DNA of 64,000 bases from Chloroflexota bacterium. Its GTDB lineage: Bacteria > Chloroflexota > Dehalococcoidia > Lucifugimonadales > Australimonadaceae. Below are positions 33,941-42,551 of the stretch, piece by piece. The stretch spans positions 1 to 64,000 of the forward strand of contig JAPPHT010000010.1 in the NCBI GenBank assembly GCA_028874795.1, in the 5' to 3' direction. Under the pieces are notes generated by a model, which searched no databases, had not been told where the DNA came from, and worked only from the letters and a program-made list of their open reading frames with translations. A program made the position numbers and the translations under genes. How positions within the stretch are numbered: position 1 is the first letter of the stretch; each line of letters opens with the position of its first letter.

Positions 33941-34426
33941 CTATTGCTCCGACAGGAAGGTGACGAGCGTGTCCAGCTCCTCGGCTGAGAGCTGGGTGGC
34001 GAAGTCCGGTGGCATCAGGCCGTCGTCGTAGCCCTCGACGACTTCGGCGGACGGGTCCAGGATCGATGTGCGGATGTAGTCGGCGCCCTTGGAGCCGACC
34101 CCGTCAAGTGCAGGGCCATCCGTGGAGTCCCGTGACTGGGAGACCGAGTCCAGCATGTGACAGGTCGCGCAGGCGTAGGTGATGAAGAGCACTCTCCCGC
34201 TGCCTCCCCCGTTCGTAGCGGGCGTGGGCGTTGGCGTTGGCTGCACGGTCGCCCCGGCGGGCGGCTCGCAGTCGACGCCGGCCGCTCCGACGATCTGCCC
34301 TTCCTGGGCGAGATAGCACTCAGGTGTCGCAACGACGCTGGTGCCCCCGCATGCCGTGATGACGGCGAGCATGGCCAGGGATGTGATGGCGAGCAGTATG
34401 GAGAGTGTGGAACGGCGGAGTCGCAC
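33941..34426 (-). CDS. Small c-type cytochrome lipoprotein
   Basis: A 161-residue secreted protein. The signal peptide ends in a lipobox (AVITAC, Cys26). A Pro/Thr-rich linker (VQPTPTPTPATNGG) leads to a class I cytochrome c domain with one haem site CATCH at residues 86-90, and GLMPPDF carrying the probable axial Met. The end, LSAEELDTLVTFL, is the usual final helix. It should carry electrons outside the membrane. Redox partners are not encoded nearby. Confidence 0.88.
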   Translation of the reverse strand: MRLRRSTLSILLAITSLAMLAVITACGGTSVVATPECYLAQEGQIVGAAGVDCEPPAGATVQPTPTPTPATNGGGSGRVLFITYACATCHMLDSVSQSRDSTDGPALDGVGSKGADYIRTSILDPSAEVVEGYDDGLMPPDFATQLSAEELDTLVTFLSEQ

Positions 34427-34617
34427 GCGGCCTCTATGTCGGAGGAGCAGGGGCAGTTGTGATTTCTATCACGTTGTATCACCCGCCGATTCGCCGTGTC
34501 AAGGAAGCAACGCCGGATGCGGGCGCCCGTGGCTCGTGCATGGCGGACAGCAAGAGAGGCGGCCGGCGTTCTCCCCAGATAGCCGGACCGCCCCTCCCCT
34601 TCGGCGGGAACGCTGCC

Positions 34618-34842
34618 CTAACTTGCCCGCTTGACCTCCAGGGTCTCCCCCGGGGCGAGGGCAACGCGTCGTACGTTGATGCCGAGCTTGAGAAGCCAGT
34701 ACCCGAGCGTCGCCTTGGATACTTCCAACTCGGCCGCAGTGGCCGAGAGGCCGTTCTCGTTGATCATCTCGGGCAGCAGGCGTTCGAGCGGTTGATGGAA
34801 CCGCTCCTCCACCTGTTGCATGAGCCGGGTCTTGCGCGCCAT
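34618..34842 (-). CDS. Small helix-turn-helix DNA-binding protein
   Basis: A 74-residue protein. The start at 34842 is chosen for the GAGGAGGG site 6 bp upstream. Residues 23-48 (ENGLSATAAELEVSKATLGYWLLKLGI) form a clear helix-turn-helix of the Fis/transposase-like type; a short beta tail follows. It may regulate itself or the divergent gene at 35060. No effector domain. Confidence 0.65.
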   Translation of the reverse strand: MARKTRLMQQVEERFHQPLERLLPEMINENGLSATAAELEVSKATLGYWLLKLGINVRRVALAPGETLEVKRAS

Positions 34843-34876
34843 GTGCTTACCCTCCTCTGCTGAGTGTTCGGGGCAG

Positions 34877-34907
34877 ATTCTACACCGCCGGATGGCAAAA
34901 GTGTCAA
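34877..34907 (-). promoter_or_regulatory. Promoter of the HTH gene
   Basis: On the - strand, a perfect TTGACA (34902-34907) and TAGAAT (34877-34882), 19 bp apart. Spacing is slightly long; TGTAGA at 17 bp is the other reading. AT-rich sequence around it contrasts with the neighbourhood. Confidence 0.5.
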
Positions 34908-35059
34908 TGTTTGGCATACGACTTGTCCGGACTTTGGACTAGTATGAAGTTTAGGCAAAGTATAAGAAACGTCCAGAACACCTCCCGTCCCACTCCTGTT
35001 CGCTACAATGCGAGGCCGTCCCCGCACGGACCGCATCCCAGCCAACCGAGGTTGCCCCC

Positions 35060-35527
35060 TTGCCCGACGAACTGCTCGTGCTCCTGACCGCCATGACGCC
35101 CATCGGCGAACTGCGCGCCTCCATACCCCTCGCGATCACCTCCATGGAGATGCCGTGGCCCCGGGCGTTCGGCCTGTCCGTCGTCGGCAACGTCATCCCC
35201 GTGCCGTTCATCCTCTATGCCCTGCGGATGGTCGGCGCCCGGATCGAGGCGCAGCAGAACGTCGCGGGACGCCTCCTGCGCTGGCGCACCGCTCGCATCC
35301 AGCAGTCGTGGGGGCCGCTCGTGCGGCGCTACGGCTTCTTCGGCATCGTGCTCGCGGTCGCCATACCGCTCCCGCTCACCGGCGCCTGGACCGGCGCGCT
35401 GATCGTGTGGACGCTCCACGTGCCGGCCCGCCGGGGGCTGCCGGCGATAGCGATGGGCGTCGTGATCGCGGGCATCGTCGTAACGGCGCTGACCCTGGCC
35501 GGCATCGAGCTCATCCGCTTGACCTGA
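35060..35527 (+). CDS. Small multidrug export family membrane protein
   Basis: A 155-residue protein of the Sm_multidrug_ex family (PF06695, COG2426). The opening LLVLLTAMTPIGELRASIPLAI is characteristic, and GFFGIVLAVAIPLPLTGAWTGALIVWTL is the conserved second half. Four hydrophobic spans. The start is TTG at 35060; no nearby Met fits. The family name is historical and transport activity is unproven. Confidence 0.8.
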   Translation: MPDELLVLLTAMTPIGELRASIPLAITSMEMPWPRAFGLSVVGNVIPVPFILYALRMVGARIEAQQNVAGRLLRWRTARIQQSWGPLVRRYGFFGIVLAVAIPLPLTGAWTGALIVWTLHVPARRGLPAIAMGVVIAGIVVTALTLAGIELIRLT

Positions 35528-35672
35528 GCCCCGCCCGGGCGCCCTGCACCGAGGGGAATGACACGCGCCTCTTGACAGGTGCGCCCGAGTCGCTCCCCTG
35601 CCCTGCCGGCCTCGGCGGCCTCGCGCGCGAACGTATAGAATCGAGGAGCGGCAGCTGCCGCCGCGGAAGTGG

Positions 35673-36167
35673 ATGTTGAACCCCTGGGGAAAGACCAGGC
35701 GCAATCACGGGTTGGAGCACGCGACCATTTCGCTGCTGCTGTTGCCGTCGGTCAGCGGCAGACCGCTGGCCGGCTATTCCATCCCGGCGGGATTCCTGGT
35801 GGTGGGCGACATCCCCACCCAGCAGGTGGAAGCCTCCGCGCACGAGGCGCTCCGGCGGATGCAGGCCGGAGAGGGAAGCCTCGCCGTTTCTCCGTTCTGC
35901 GGCACCAACATCGTGGTGGGCGCCGGGCTCGCGACCGTGGCGTCGCTCGCCGGCTTTCGCATGGCCGGCGGTGGAAGTCGCGGGCTGAGCCGTGCCTTCT
36001 CCAACACCATGTTCGCCATCGTCGCGTCGCGTCCCCTCGGCCGGCTCGTCCAGGAACGCTGCACGACGTCCGCCGACGTCGGCGCGATGTCCATCCGCAG
36101 CGTCACTCGTCACCGCGTAGGACCGGTCACCGTTCACTGGGTCGCGACGCGTTTCGCGAGCGGCTGA
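35673..36167 (+). CDS. Conserved protein, DUF6391-like
   Basis: A 164-residue protein whose N-terminal NHGLEHATISLLL resembles the HGLEHAT motif of DUF6391. A hydrophobic stretch (TNIVVGAGLATVASLAGFRMAGG) could be one membrane segment. Function unknown. The start at 35673 has no strong ribosome site. It is convergent with the enoyl-CoA hydratase gene, 16 bp away. Confidence 0.65.
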   Translation: MLNPWGKTRRNHGLEHATISLLLLPSVSGRPLAGYSIPAGFLVVGDIPTQQVEASAHEALRRMQAGEGSLAVSPFCGTNIVVGAGLATVASLAGFRMAGGGSRGLSRAFSNTMFAIVASRPLGRLVQERCTTSADVGAMSIRSVTRHRVGPVTVHWVATRFASG

Positions 36168-36183
36168 ATCGACGCTCGGCCGG

Positions 36184-36966
36184 CTACCGTCCGACGAACA
36201 CCGGGGCGCGCTTCTCCACGAACGCGGTGTGCCCCTCCCGCCTGTCCTGGGTGAGCGCAAGCATCGCGGAGCAGCGCTGCTCATACTGGATGCCATTGTC
36301 CAGGTCCACGTCCATCGCCACGTTCACTGCGTTCTTGATGCTGGCGAGCGAGAGCGGCGGAAGCTCCAGCAGCCGCGCCGCCCAGGCGCGGGCCTCGTTC
36401 ATCAGCGCCCCCGGTGAGGAGATGGCGTTCACGAGTCCCCAGGACTGCGCGGTCTGCGCGTCGATGAACCTGCCGAACAGCATCATCTCCTTGGCGCGCG
36501 CCGGGCCGATGAGGCGGGGCAGGCGCTGCGTGCCGCCCGCGCCGGGCAGGATGCCGAGCGTCAGCTCCGGCAGCGCCATCCGCGCCTCGGAGCTGGCGAT
36601 CCGCAGGTCGCACGCCATCGCCAGCTCGAGGCCGCCGCCCGCCGCAACGCCGTTGACCGCGGCGATGCTCACCTGGTTGAGACGCTCCAGGCGGCGGAAG
36701 GCAGGCGAGATGACGGCGGACGTGCGCGCGAGCGAGAGGTCGTCGAGGTTCTCGGTGCGCTCCTTGATGTCCGCTCCCGCGCAGAACGCCCGGCCCGCCC
36801 CGGTCACGATCAGGACGCGGACGCCGTCGTCCGTCTCCAGCCGGGTGACGAGGTCCTGGAGTTCCCCGGTGACCTCACGGCTGATGGCGTTCAGACGTTC
36901 CTGCCGGTTGAGCGTCAGCAGGCCGAGCGGACCTTCGGTCTCGAACTTGATCGTCTGGTACGTCAT
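36184..36966 (-). CDS. Enoyl-CoA hydratase/isomerase family protein
   Basis: A 260-residue crotonase-fold enzyme. Two oxyanion-hole segments are seen: GRAFCAGADIKE (about 60-71) and NGVAAGGGLELAMACDLRIAS (about 105-125). Glu in LPELTLGILPGAGGTQRLPR fits the catalytic position. It probably hydrates 2-enoyl-CoA in beta-oxidation. It stands alone, next to tRNA-Arg. Confidence 0.92.
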   Translation of the reverse strand: MTYQTIKFETEGPLGLLTLNRQERLNAISREVTGELQDLVTRLETDDGVRVLIVTGAGRAFCAGADIKERTENLDDLSLARTSAVISPAFRRLERLNQVSIAAVNGVAAGGGLELAMACDLRIASSEARMALPELTLGILPGAGGTQRLPRLIGPARAKEMMLFGRFIDAQTAQSWGLVNAISSPGALMNEARAWAARLLELPPLSLASIKNAVNVAMDVDLDNGIQYEQRCSAMLALTQDRREGHTAFVEKRAPVFVGR

Positions 36967-37066
36967 GGGATCGCATCGCCTCCGTGGTCTCGGTGGTATA
37001 AGAAAAGCCGGGGCGCATGGGAGGTTGATTGACCCCCATGCGCCCCGGCACTATAGTCGAAGAGAG

Positions 37067-37143
37067 GCCCCAGTAGCTCAGTAGGATAGAGCGGCTGCCT
37101 TCTAAGCAGCGGGTCACGGGTTCGAATCCTGTCTGGGGCGCCA
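37067..37143 (+). tRNA. tRNA-Arg (anticodon TCT)
   Basis: A 77-nt tRNA with acceptor GCCCCAG pairing CTGGGGC, discriminator G and encoded CCA. The D-arm is AGCTCAGTAGGATAGAGC, the anticodon stem GCTGC-CTTCTAA-GCAGC reads TCT, and the T-arm is GGGTTCGAATCC. It decodes AGA, a rare codon in this GC-rich sequence. Confidence 0.96.
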
Positions 37144-37153
37144 GTCCCCCGCC

Positions 37154-37903
37154 TCACTCGTCCAGCTGACCGCCCAGGTCGAAGTCCATCCCCTCGAAGA
37201 GGGGCAGCGCGGGTTCGCCGGCAGTCTCCCGCCGCATCTCCGCCTGCATCGCCCGGAGGAGACTGATGGCGACGTCGATGTACTCGGCCGTAAGCGGGAC
37301 CGAGAGCCGCCGCCCGGCAGCCGTGATGTGCAGTCCGTCTGACGATGGCTCTTCCGAGGTTGCTTCAGGAGCAGCGGCCAGAGAGTCTGCAGCAATCCTC
37401 TGGCGCCCCGCAGAATATTCTGCCCTTTTCTCTGCCCGGACAGGCCGGCCCAGGACCCGTATCGCGTCGGTCAGGTGCTTCTGGATCAGCGGGGCCCGTT
37501 TGACGATCTCATCCCGGGGCGCCCGGGAGATCTCCTCGAGCCCCACCAGCAGGCTCATGTCGTCAGGCACCTCTCCCTCGAAGCGTGTGTAGAGCTGGCT
37601 CAGCAGTTCGACGCGCTGGAACGCTTCGGCCGTCGCTTCCAGGCCTTCCTCGGGGTTCGTGGGGTGGAGGACCCGCTGGGCCAGTTGGGAGACGCGGAGC
37701 TCGCCGCGCCCTTCCACGAGGCCGAAGTCACGCAGCGCTGCGACCTTGGCGAACAGGGTGCCACTCCCCTCGGCCATCCCCAGTTCCCACGCCAACCCTT
37801 TGACGCTCACCGTGCCCTTGAACTTGTTCAGGATGCGGTTCGCTATCTCCACCGCGTCCCCGAACCTGATGTCCGGGTAGCTGTACTGTCCCAGTTTCGC
37901 CAT
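37154..37903 (-). CDS. Unknown protein with winged-helix-like N-terminus
   Basis: A 249-residue soluble protein of no family I can name. Residues 10-75 (DAVEIANRILNKFKGTVSVKGLAWELG..KVAALRDFGLVEGRGELRVSQLAQRVLHP) look like a winged helix. A helical middle (AEAFQRVELLSQLYTRFEG, IQKHLTDAIRVLG) and a C-terminal hydrophobic repeat follow. The start at 37903 follows GGGAGAGG. A perfect inverted repeat 36 bp upstream (37939-37957) could be its own operator. It ends 11 bp from the convergent tRNA gene. Confidence 0.7.
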   Translation of the reverse strand: MAKLGQYSYPDIRFGDAVEIANRILNKFKGTVSVKGLAWELGMAEGSGTLFAKVAALRDFGLVEGRGELRVSQLAQRVLHPTNPEEGLEATAEAFQRVELLSQLYTRFEGEVPDDMSLLVGLEEISRAPRDEIVKRAPLIQKHLTDAIRVLGRPVRAEKRAEYSAGRQRIAADSLAAAPEATSEEPSSDGLHITAAGRRLSVPLTAEYIDVAISLLRAMQAEMRRETAGEPALPLFEGMDFDLGGQLDE

Positions 37904-37938
37904 TTCCTCTCCCTCCGCTGCTGAATCATTCTACCCCG

Positions 37939-37957
37939 GCGCAGAGTTTATCTGCGC
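37939..37957. promoter_or_regulatory. Inverted repeat upstream of the winged-helix-like gene
   Basis: GCGCAGA-gttta-TCTGCGC, a perfect 7-bp inverted repeat 36-54 bp before the start codon at 37903. It suits a dimeric regulator. The rest of the 439-bp spacer up to 38342 has no supported gene. Confidence 0.45.
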
Positions 37958-38342
37958 GCAGGGAGCATTCTGCAGGAGCGGCACAGAGAAAGCAACAGAA
38001 CATTGCTACGCATTTCCCTGTGTTTCGCTACAGCTCTATCTGCGAACTGCTACTGGCACTCCTGGAAACTGCTGGAAGAGCCTCTGTTTCCTCCCTGCGT
38101 GGAGGCGTGAGGGTCGTGCCATCGGGGACTTGCGCGGTCGGGGCGACTCGTGTTCAGAGGTCACACCACTGCGCATGGTGGCGAGAGGACGTTCGGACAC
38201 TTCGAGATGAGTGCAAGGCCATCTCAGCCAAGTGGAGGCGTCGTACGGGGCTTCTCAGGCGTGGCGGGGTTGTTCGGTGGTACTGTGGCATTTACGATTC
38301 TGTCTCGCGGTCCACTCTCACGCGAACGTACCAGGAGGACGC

Positions 38343-38795
38343 ATGGTCAAGGTTGGCGACGCGGCGCCCGATTTCACCGCGGCGGCTGACACGGGCGAGG
38401 AGTTCACGCTCGGTTCGCTGCGCGGCAGCAGGGTCGTCCTCTACTTCTACCCGAAGGACAACACTCCGGGCTGTACGCAGGAGGCTTGCGATTTTCGGGA
38501 CCTCTCCCCTGCCCTGTCCGAGAAGAACGCCGTCGTGGTCGGCGTCAGCATCGACAGCGTCAAGTCGCACCGGAACTTCAAGAACAGGTACTCCCTGCCG
38601 TTCACCCTCGTTGCCGACCCGGACAAGGCGATCGTCAACCGGTACGGGGTCTGGGTCGAGAAGAAGAACTACGGGCGTTCCTACATGGGCGTGGCGCGGA
38701 CGACGCTCGTCATAGACGAAAACGGTGTCATCGAACACGTCTTCGACAACGTGAAGGTCAAAGGCCACGCTGGCGCAGTCCTTGGATCGCTCTAG
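38343..38795 (+). CDS. bcp: Thiol peroxidase, Bcp family peroxiredoxin
   Basis: A 150-residue peroxiredoxin that reduces hydroperoxides using thioredoxin. The active site is FYPKDNTPGCTQEACDFRD with the peroxidatic Cys44 and resolving Cys49. The start at 38343 follows CAGGAGGA; longer upstream frames are not supported. The modA frame begins 14 bp before its stop. Confidence 0.93.
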   Translation: MVKVGDAAPDFTAAADTGEEFTLGSLRGSRVVLYFYPKDNTPGCTQEACDFRDLSPALSEKNAVVVGVSIDSVKSHRNFKNRYSLPFTLVADPDKAIVNRYGVWVEKKNYGRSYMGVARTTLVIDENGVIEHVFDNVKVKGHAGAVLGSL

Positions 38796-39639
38796 CGCAC
38801 CGCCTCCTGCCCCCGCCCTCAACCGGCGGGACAGTGCCGCCACGTTCGTCCGGGGCGCGTTGGCTATCGCCCTCCTGCTCGTGCCGTTCCAGTCCGCCTG
38901 CACGCCGACCGCAGGCCCGGGCGAGCCTGCCCTGGTGGTGGGAATCGCTGCCAGCGTACAGCCGGTCGTGGTCGAACTGGCTGCGCGTTTCGAGGCTGAG
39001 CACGGGATACCCGTAACGCTCGTCACCGGTTCGTCCGGGACGCTGGCCGAGCAGCTTCGACAGGGCGCGCCTCTCGACCTGATCATCTCTGCTGACAGTC
39101 GCTATACGTCAGATCTCGCGGCCGAGGCCTTGCTCGACCCGGGCAGCATCACGGCGCTTGTCCGGGGTGAGCTCGTCGCGGTCACCAACCTGGACTCCTC
39201 CGCCGGATCAGTTGCGCTGCTCCTGGAAGCCGCCGCCGTGCGCCACGTCGCGCTGGCGAACCCGGACCTGGCTCCGTACGGTGACGCGGCGAGGCGCTAC
39301 ATCCAGGGCCAGGGCCTCTGGGAGGAAACAGCCGGACGCATCGTTTACGGCGAGAACGTCGCCCAGGCGTTCCAGTTCGTTGCCACCGGTAATGCGGAGT
39401 TGGGCTTCGTTCCGCGCTCACTGCTCATCGCCTCGGACGCGGAGGGCGTGCACGAGCTCCCTGCTCTCCCTCCGGAGGCAAGCGCCCCCTTGCAGGTCAC
39501 CGCGGGTGTCAGCGCGGGGTCCGGCTCCGGCGATGCGGCCCGCCGCTTCATCCGGTCACTGGGCGATGAGCGTACCCTCGAGACGTGGCGCAGGTTCGGC
39601 TACGCCCATCTTGGTAAGGTTGACGTCGCGGAGCGATGA
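38782..39639 (+). CDS. modA: Molybdate ABC transporter substrate-binding lipoprotein
   Basis: A 285-residue type II binding protein for molybdate or tungstate. The signal peptide ends in a lipobox (PFQSAC, about residue 40), then VVGIAASVQPVVVELAARFEAEHG, TGSSGTLAEQLRQGAPLDLIISAD and the conserved NPDLAPYGDAAR. The TTG start at 38782 overlaps bcp by 14 bp; a later start would cut the signal. It is coupled to modB by ATGA. Confidence 0.9.
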   Translation: MDRSSAPPPAPALNRRDSAATFVRGALAIALLLVPFQSACTPTAGPGEPALVVGIAASVQPVVVELAARFEAEHGIPVTLVTGSSGTLAEQLRQGAPLDLIISADSRYTSDLAAEALLDPGSITALVRGELVAVTNLDSSAGSVALLLEAAAVRHVALANPDLAPYGDAARRYIQGQGLWEETAGRIVYGENVAQAFQFVATGNAELGFVPRSLLIASDAEGVHELPALPPEASAPLQVTAGVSAGSGSGDAARRFIRSLGDERTLETWRRFGYAHLGKVDVAER

Positions 39640-40307
39640 TGGACTGGGACGCCCTGAGACTGAGCCTGCAGACCGGCCTTGCGAGTACGGCGCTTGCGTT
39701 CGTAGTCGGCATCCCGGTTGCATGGGGGCTCTCGCGCCTGCGCGGGTGGACACATGACCTGCTGTCGTCGTCGGTGCTCGTCCCCATGGTGCTGCCTCCC
39801 ACGGTGCTGGGCTACTATCTGCTGGTGGCGGTTGGTCGCAACTCCCCCGTCGGGAGTGTGCTGGATGCGCTGTTCGGGTTCAGCTTCGTCTTCCAGTGGA
39901 GCGGCGCCGTGCTGGCCGCCTTCTTCGTTTCGGTGCCCTTCCTCATCCGCACCGCACAGGCGGGCTTCGAGTCCGTGGACCACGCTCTGGAGGAGGCGGC
40001 CCGTACGCTCGGGCAGACCGAGTGGACCGTCTTCACGCGCATAACGCTCCCCCTCGCCTGGCGAGCGGTGATGACCGGCGTCAGCCTCGCGCTTGCGCGC
40101 GCGACAGGCGAATTCGGCGCAACGCTGATGGTGGCGGGGAGCATTCCCGAGCGCACGCGCACGATGCCCATCGCTATCTACGAGGCCGTGCTGACCGGAC
40201 GGACGAGCGAGGCCCAGGTGCTCGCCCTCACGCTTACTCTGACCGCCAGCGGCCTGCTCGTAGCCGTCGCCTTCGGGATGCGGCGCAGGGGCCCGCGCTC
40301 GCACTGA
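39636..40307 (+). CDS. modB: Molybdate ABC transporter permease
   Basis: A 223-residue permease with about five spans. The start LRLSLQTGLASTALAFVVGIPVAWGLSR and the EAA loop EEAARTLGQTEWTVFTRITLPLAWRAVMTGVSLALARATGEFGAT are typical of ModB. It overlaps modA by 4 bp. No modC ATPase follows; the next 425 bp have no gene. Confidence 0.92.
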   Translation: MMDWDALRLSLQTGLASTALAFVVGIPVAWGLSRLRGWTHDLLSSSVLVPMVLPPTVLGYYLLVAVGRNSPVGSVLDALFGFSFVFQWSGAVLAAFFVSVPFLIRTAQAGFESVDHALEEAARTLGQTEWTVFTRITLPLAWRAVMTGVSLALARATGEFGATLMVAGSIPERTRTMPIAIYEAVLTGRTSEAQVLALTLTLTASGLLVAVAFGMRRRGPRSH

Positions 40308-40459
40308 AGATAGTCTGAACTGTCCCGCCGCGACATCCGCCCCTTACGCCGCCGCCCGCGGCTGCCCTATTATGGTTCCTGCAGCTCAGGTACACGGCCA
40401 TGTCGCCTGGTGGTTCCGTCCGATGAGGACCGAGTTCTCAGGGGTGAGATGAGCCAGAA

Positions 40460-40626
40460 TGAGCAGAAATGAGACACTTATTTCGATTGTTCTCCATCGC
40501 TCACGCCTGAGGACTTCGTCCGTACGAGTGGAACGGCATGCTCATTCCGGGTTATTCGCGCTCAGAAGCGCGCTGGGCGTGCTCATCATCGATCGTTCGA
40601 TGCTCATTTCGAGTTCCGTTTGCTCA
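40460..40626. repeat. TGAGCA motif cluster, copy 2
   Basis: Five TGAGCA/TGCTCA hexamers in 167 bp (40460, and reversed at 40539, 40580, 40601 and 40621), sharing the 14-mer TGAGCAGAAATGAG with the cluster upstream of dapL. It lies in the 425-bp gene-free spacer between modB and ccdA. It is not related to the hairpin repeats. Confidence 0.65.
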
Positions 40627-40732
40627 TGCTGAGGGGTGGGAACGTGGCATGCCGTGCCTGGCGTCGAATCCCTCTCGGGCTGGGAGGCGTATCATTGGAG
40701 AGAGGAGATAGCACCTCGGGGTGGAGGACTGA

Positions 40733-41635
40733 ATGATGCGTGCCGCGGTACAGAACATCCGCTGGGGAACAGCATTCCCCGTTCTCGCATTCCTTGGAGC
40801 GATGGCTGTCGCGATCGTCGGCGCGTTCATCACGGGAAGTGAGTTCGGTGCGGTTACAGGACGCGTGGAGTCTGTGTCCGCGCAGTCCGGGAACCTGCTC
40901 GGCGATCTGGGTGACCTGTTCCCGTTCGGGTTCGCGTTCAGCGCAGGTATGGTCTCTTCCGTCAACCCGTGCGGCTTCGCGATGCTCCCGGCTTACCTCG
41001 GGCTCTATCTGAGCGAGAACGAGACCATGGAGGCCGGTCAGAGCTCGGTATTGGCGAGATTGCTTCGTGCCGTGCTCGTCGGCGCAACCGTGTCCCTCGG
41101 GTTCGTCATCCTCTTCGCCGCCGTTGGGACCCCCATCGGGCTGGGAGCGCGCGGGATAGCGGATGCCTTCCCCTGGATCGGTCTCCTCATAGGCGTGATG
41201 CTTGTCGTGGCCGGAGCGTACCTCCTCTCCGGCGGTAAGCTGTACAACAACTTCGCGGCCAGTATCTCTGCGCGGTTCGGCAATGCCAACAGCAAGAGTG
41301 TGCGGAGCTATTTCACCTTCGGCCTTGCATACGGGACCGCTTCACTCAGCTGCACGCTCCCCATCTTTCTCGCGGTGATCGGCGGCACGTTCACTGCTGA
41401 GACCTTCCTGGACTCCGTGCTGCAGTTCATCCTGTACGGGCTGGGCATGGGCTCCGTCATACTGGCGCTCACCATAGGCATGGCGTTGTTCAAGGGCGCC
41501 ATCGCGGGAGGCCTCCGGAGGGCGCTGCCGCACGTGGGCACGATAAGTGCCGTCATGTTGCTCATCGCCGGGACGTTCATCGTCTACTACTGGCTGACGA
41601 TAGGCGAGCTATTGGAGCGCATCCGGGGCGCGTAG
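40733..41635 (+). CDS. ccdA: CcdA-type thiol-transfer membrane protein
   Basis: A 300-residue membrane protein with about seven spans. The two redox Cys motifs of the CcdA/DsbD family are present: SSVNPCGFAMLPAYLGLYL in the first half and GTASLSCTLPIFLAVIGG in the second. It carries reducing power across the membrane for cytochrome c assembly or disulfide control, which agrees with the cytochrome c gene at 33941. Start at 40733; the next codon is also Met. Confidence 0.88.
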   Translation: MMRAAVQNIRWGTAFPVLAFLGAMAVAIVGAFITGSEFGAVTGRVESVSAQSGNLLGDLGDLFPFGFAFSAGMVSSVNPCGFAMLPAYLGLYLSENETMEAGQSSVLARLLRAVLVGATVSLGFVILFAAVGTPIGLGARGIADAFPWIGLLIGVMLVVAGAYLLSGGKLYNNFAASISARFGNANSKSVRSYFTFGLAYGTASLSCTLPIFLAVIGGTFTAETFLDSVLQFILYGLGMGSVILALTIGMALFKGAIAGGLRRALPHVGTISAVMLLIAGTFIVYYWLTIGELLERIRGA

Positions 41636-41849
41636 TTCGGTCCCACGGGAAGACGGCGGCGTCCGGGGGCGAGTCGCTGCGCGGTACAGGCTCTCCTCAC
41701 TTGCAAACACCGTGCCGGCAGGCCCTCTGTTAAATTGCCACGGGCGTACGCAGCCTCTTAACGACCCGTCTAAGCGTCCGATTGCACGGCGGTCGTACAA
41801 TTTCCGTAAACCCCAAAGGGCCCTGTGGCCCTGGACGGAGCCGATCCGC

Positions 41850-42539
41850 ATGACGACCCGCTCTGTGCTGGTGGTGGAAGACGAGGAGAACCTCGTAGAG
41901 GCCCTCCGCTACAACCTGGAGCACGAGGGCTACAGCGTGCTCACCGCACCGGACGGCGGGAGCGGGCTTGAGACGGCCCGGGCTGCCCTTCCCGACCTGG
42001 TCATTCTGGACGTGATGCTTCCCAACCTGGACGGGCTGGAAGTGTGCCGGATCCTCCGGCGCGAGACCGACGTCCCCATCCTCATGCTCACGGCGAAGGG
42101 CGAGGAGATCGACCGCGTCGTCGGCCTGGAGATAGGCGCGGACGACTACGTGACCAAGCCGTTCAGCATGCGGGAGCTGATGGCGCGCGTGCGCGCGATG
42201 CTCAGGCGGCCGCGGAAGACCGCAGTGGGCAGGATGGCCGAACCGCTCCGTTCCGGCTCGCTTGCGTTGGACGTGGAGGCGCACCAGGCTACGCTCAACG
42301 GCGAAGAGTTGCGGTTGAAGCCGCGGGAGTTCGAACTCCTCGCCCTCTTCATGCGGAACCCCGGCCGGGCCTTCACACGGGACCAGGTGCTCGAACAGCT
42401 GTGGGGGCACGACTATATCGGTGACGTCCGCACCGTGGACGTGCACGTTCGGTGGCTCCGTGAAAAGATAGAGGCGGACCCTTCGACCCCCGCACGGATC
42501 ATCACTATCCGTGGGGTCGGCTACCGGTTCGAAGGCTGA
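41850..42539 (+). CDS. phoB: Response regulator, OmpR/PhoB family
   Basis: A 229-residue two-domain regulator. The receiver has VVEDEEN, phospho-Asp54 in LVILDVMLPNLDG, and Lys in DDYVTKPFSMREL. The winged-helix domain has LKPREFELLALFMRNPGRAFTRDQVLEQLWG and VDVHVRWLREKIE. It is followed 12 bp later by a histidine kinase and then pstSCAB-phoU, so it is most likely the phosphate regulator. Start at 41850; a longer upstream frame lacks support. Confidence 0.92.
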   Translation: MTTRSVLVVEDEENLVEALRYNLEHEGYSVLTAPDGGSGLETARAALPDLVILDVMLPNLDGLEVCRILRRETDVPILMLTAKGEEIDRVVGLEIGADDYVTKPFSMRELMARVRAMLRRPRKTAVGRMAEPLRSGSLALDVEAHQATLNGEELRLKPREFELLALFMRNPGRAFTRDQVLEQLWGHDYIGDVRTVDVHVRWLREKIEADPSTPARIITIRGVGYRFEG

Positions 42540-42551
42540 GGTGGGCCGCAC

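Noticed and set aside
37904..38342. Protein-coding frames at 38020-38715, 38150-38389 and upstream of bcp
   Set aside because: No ribosome sites or domains; they run into bcp in wrong frames. The bcp ATG at 38343 has a strong AGGAGGA.
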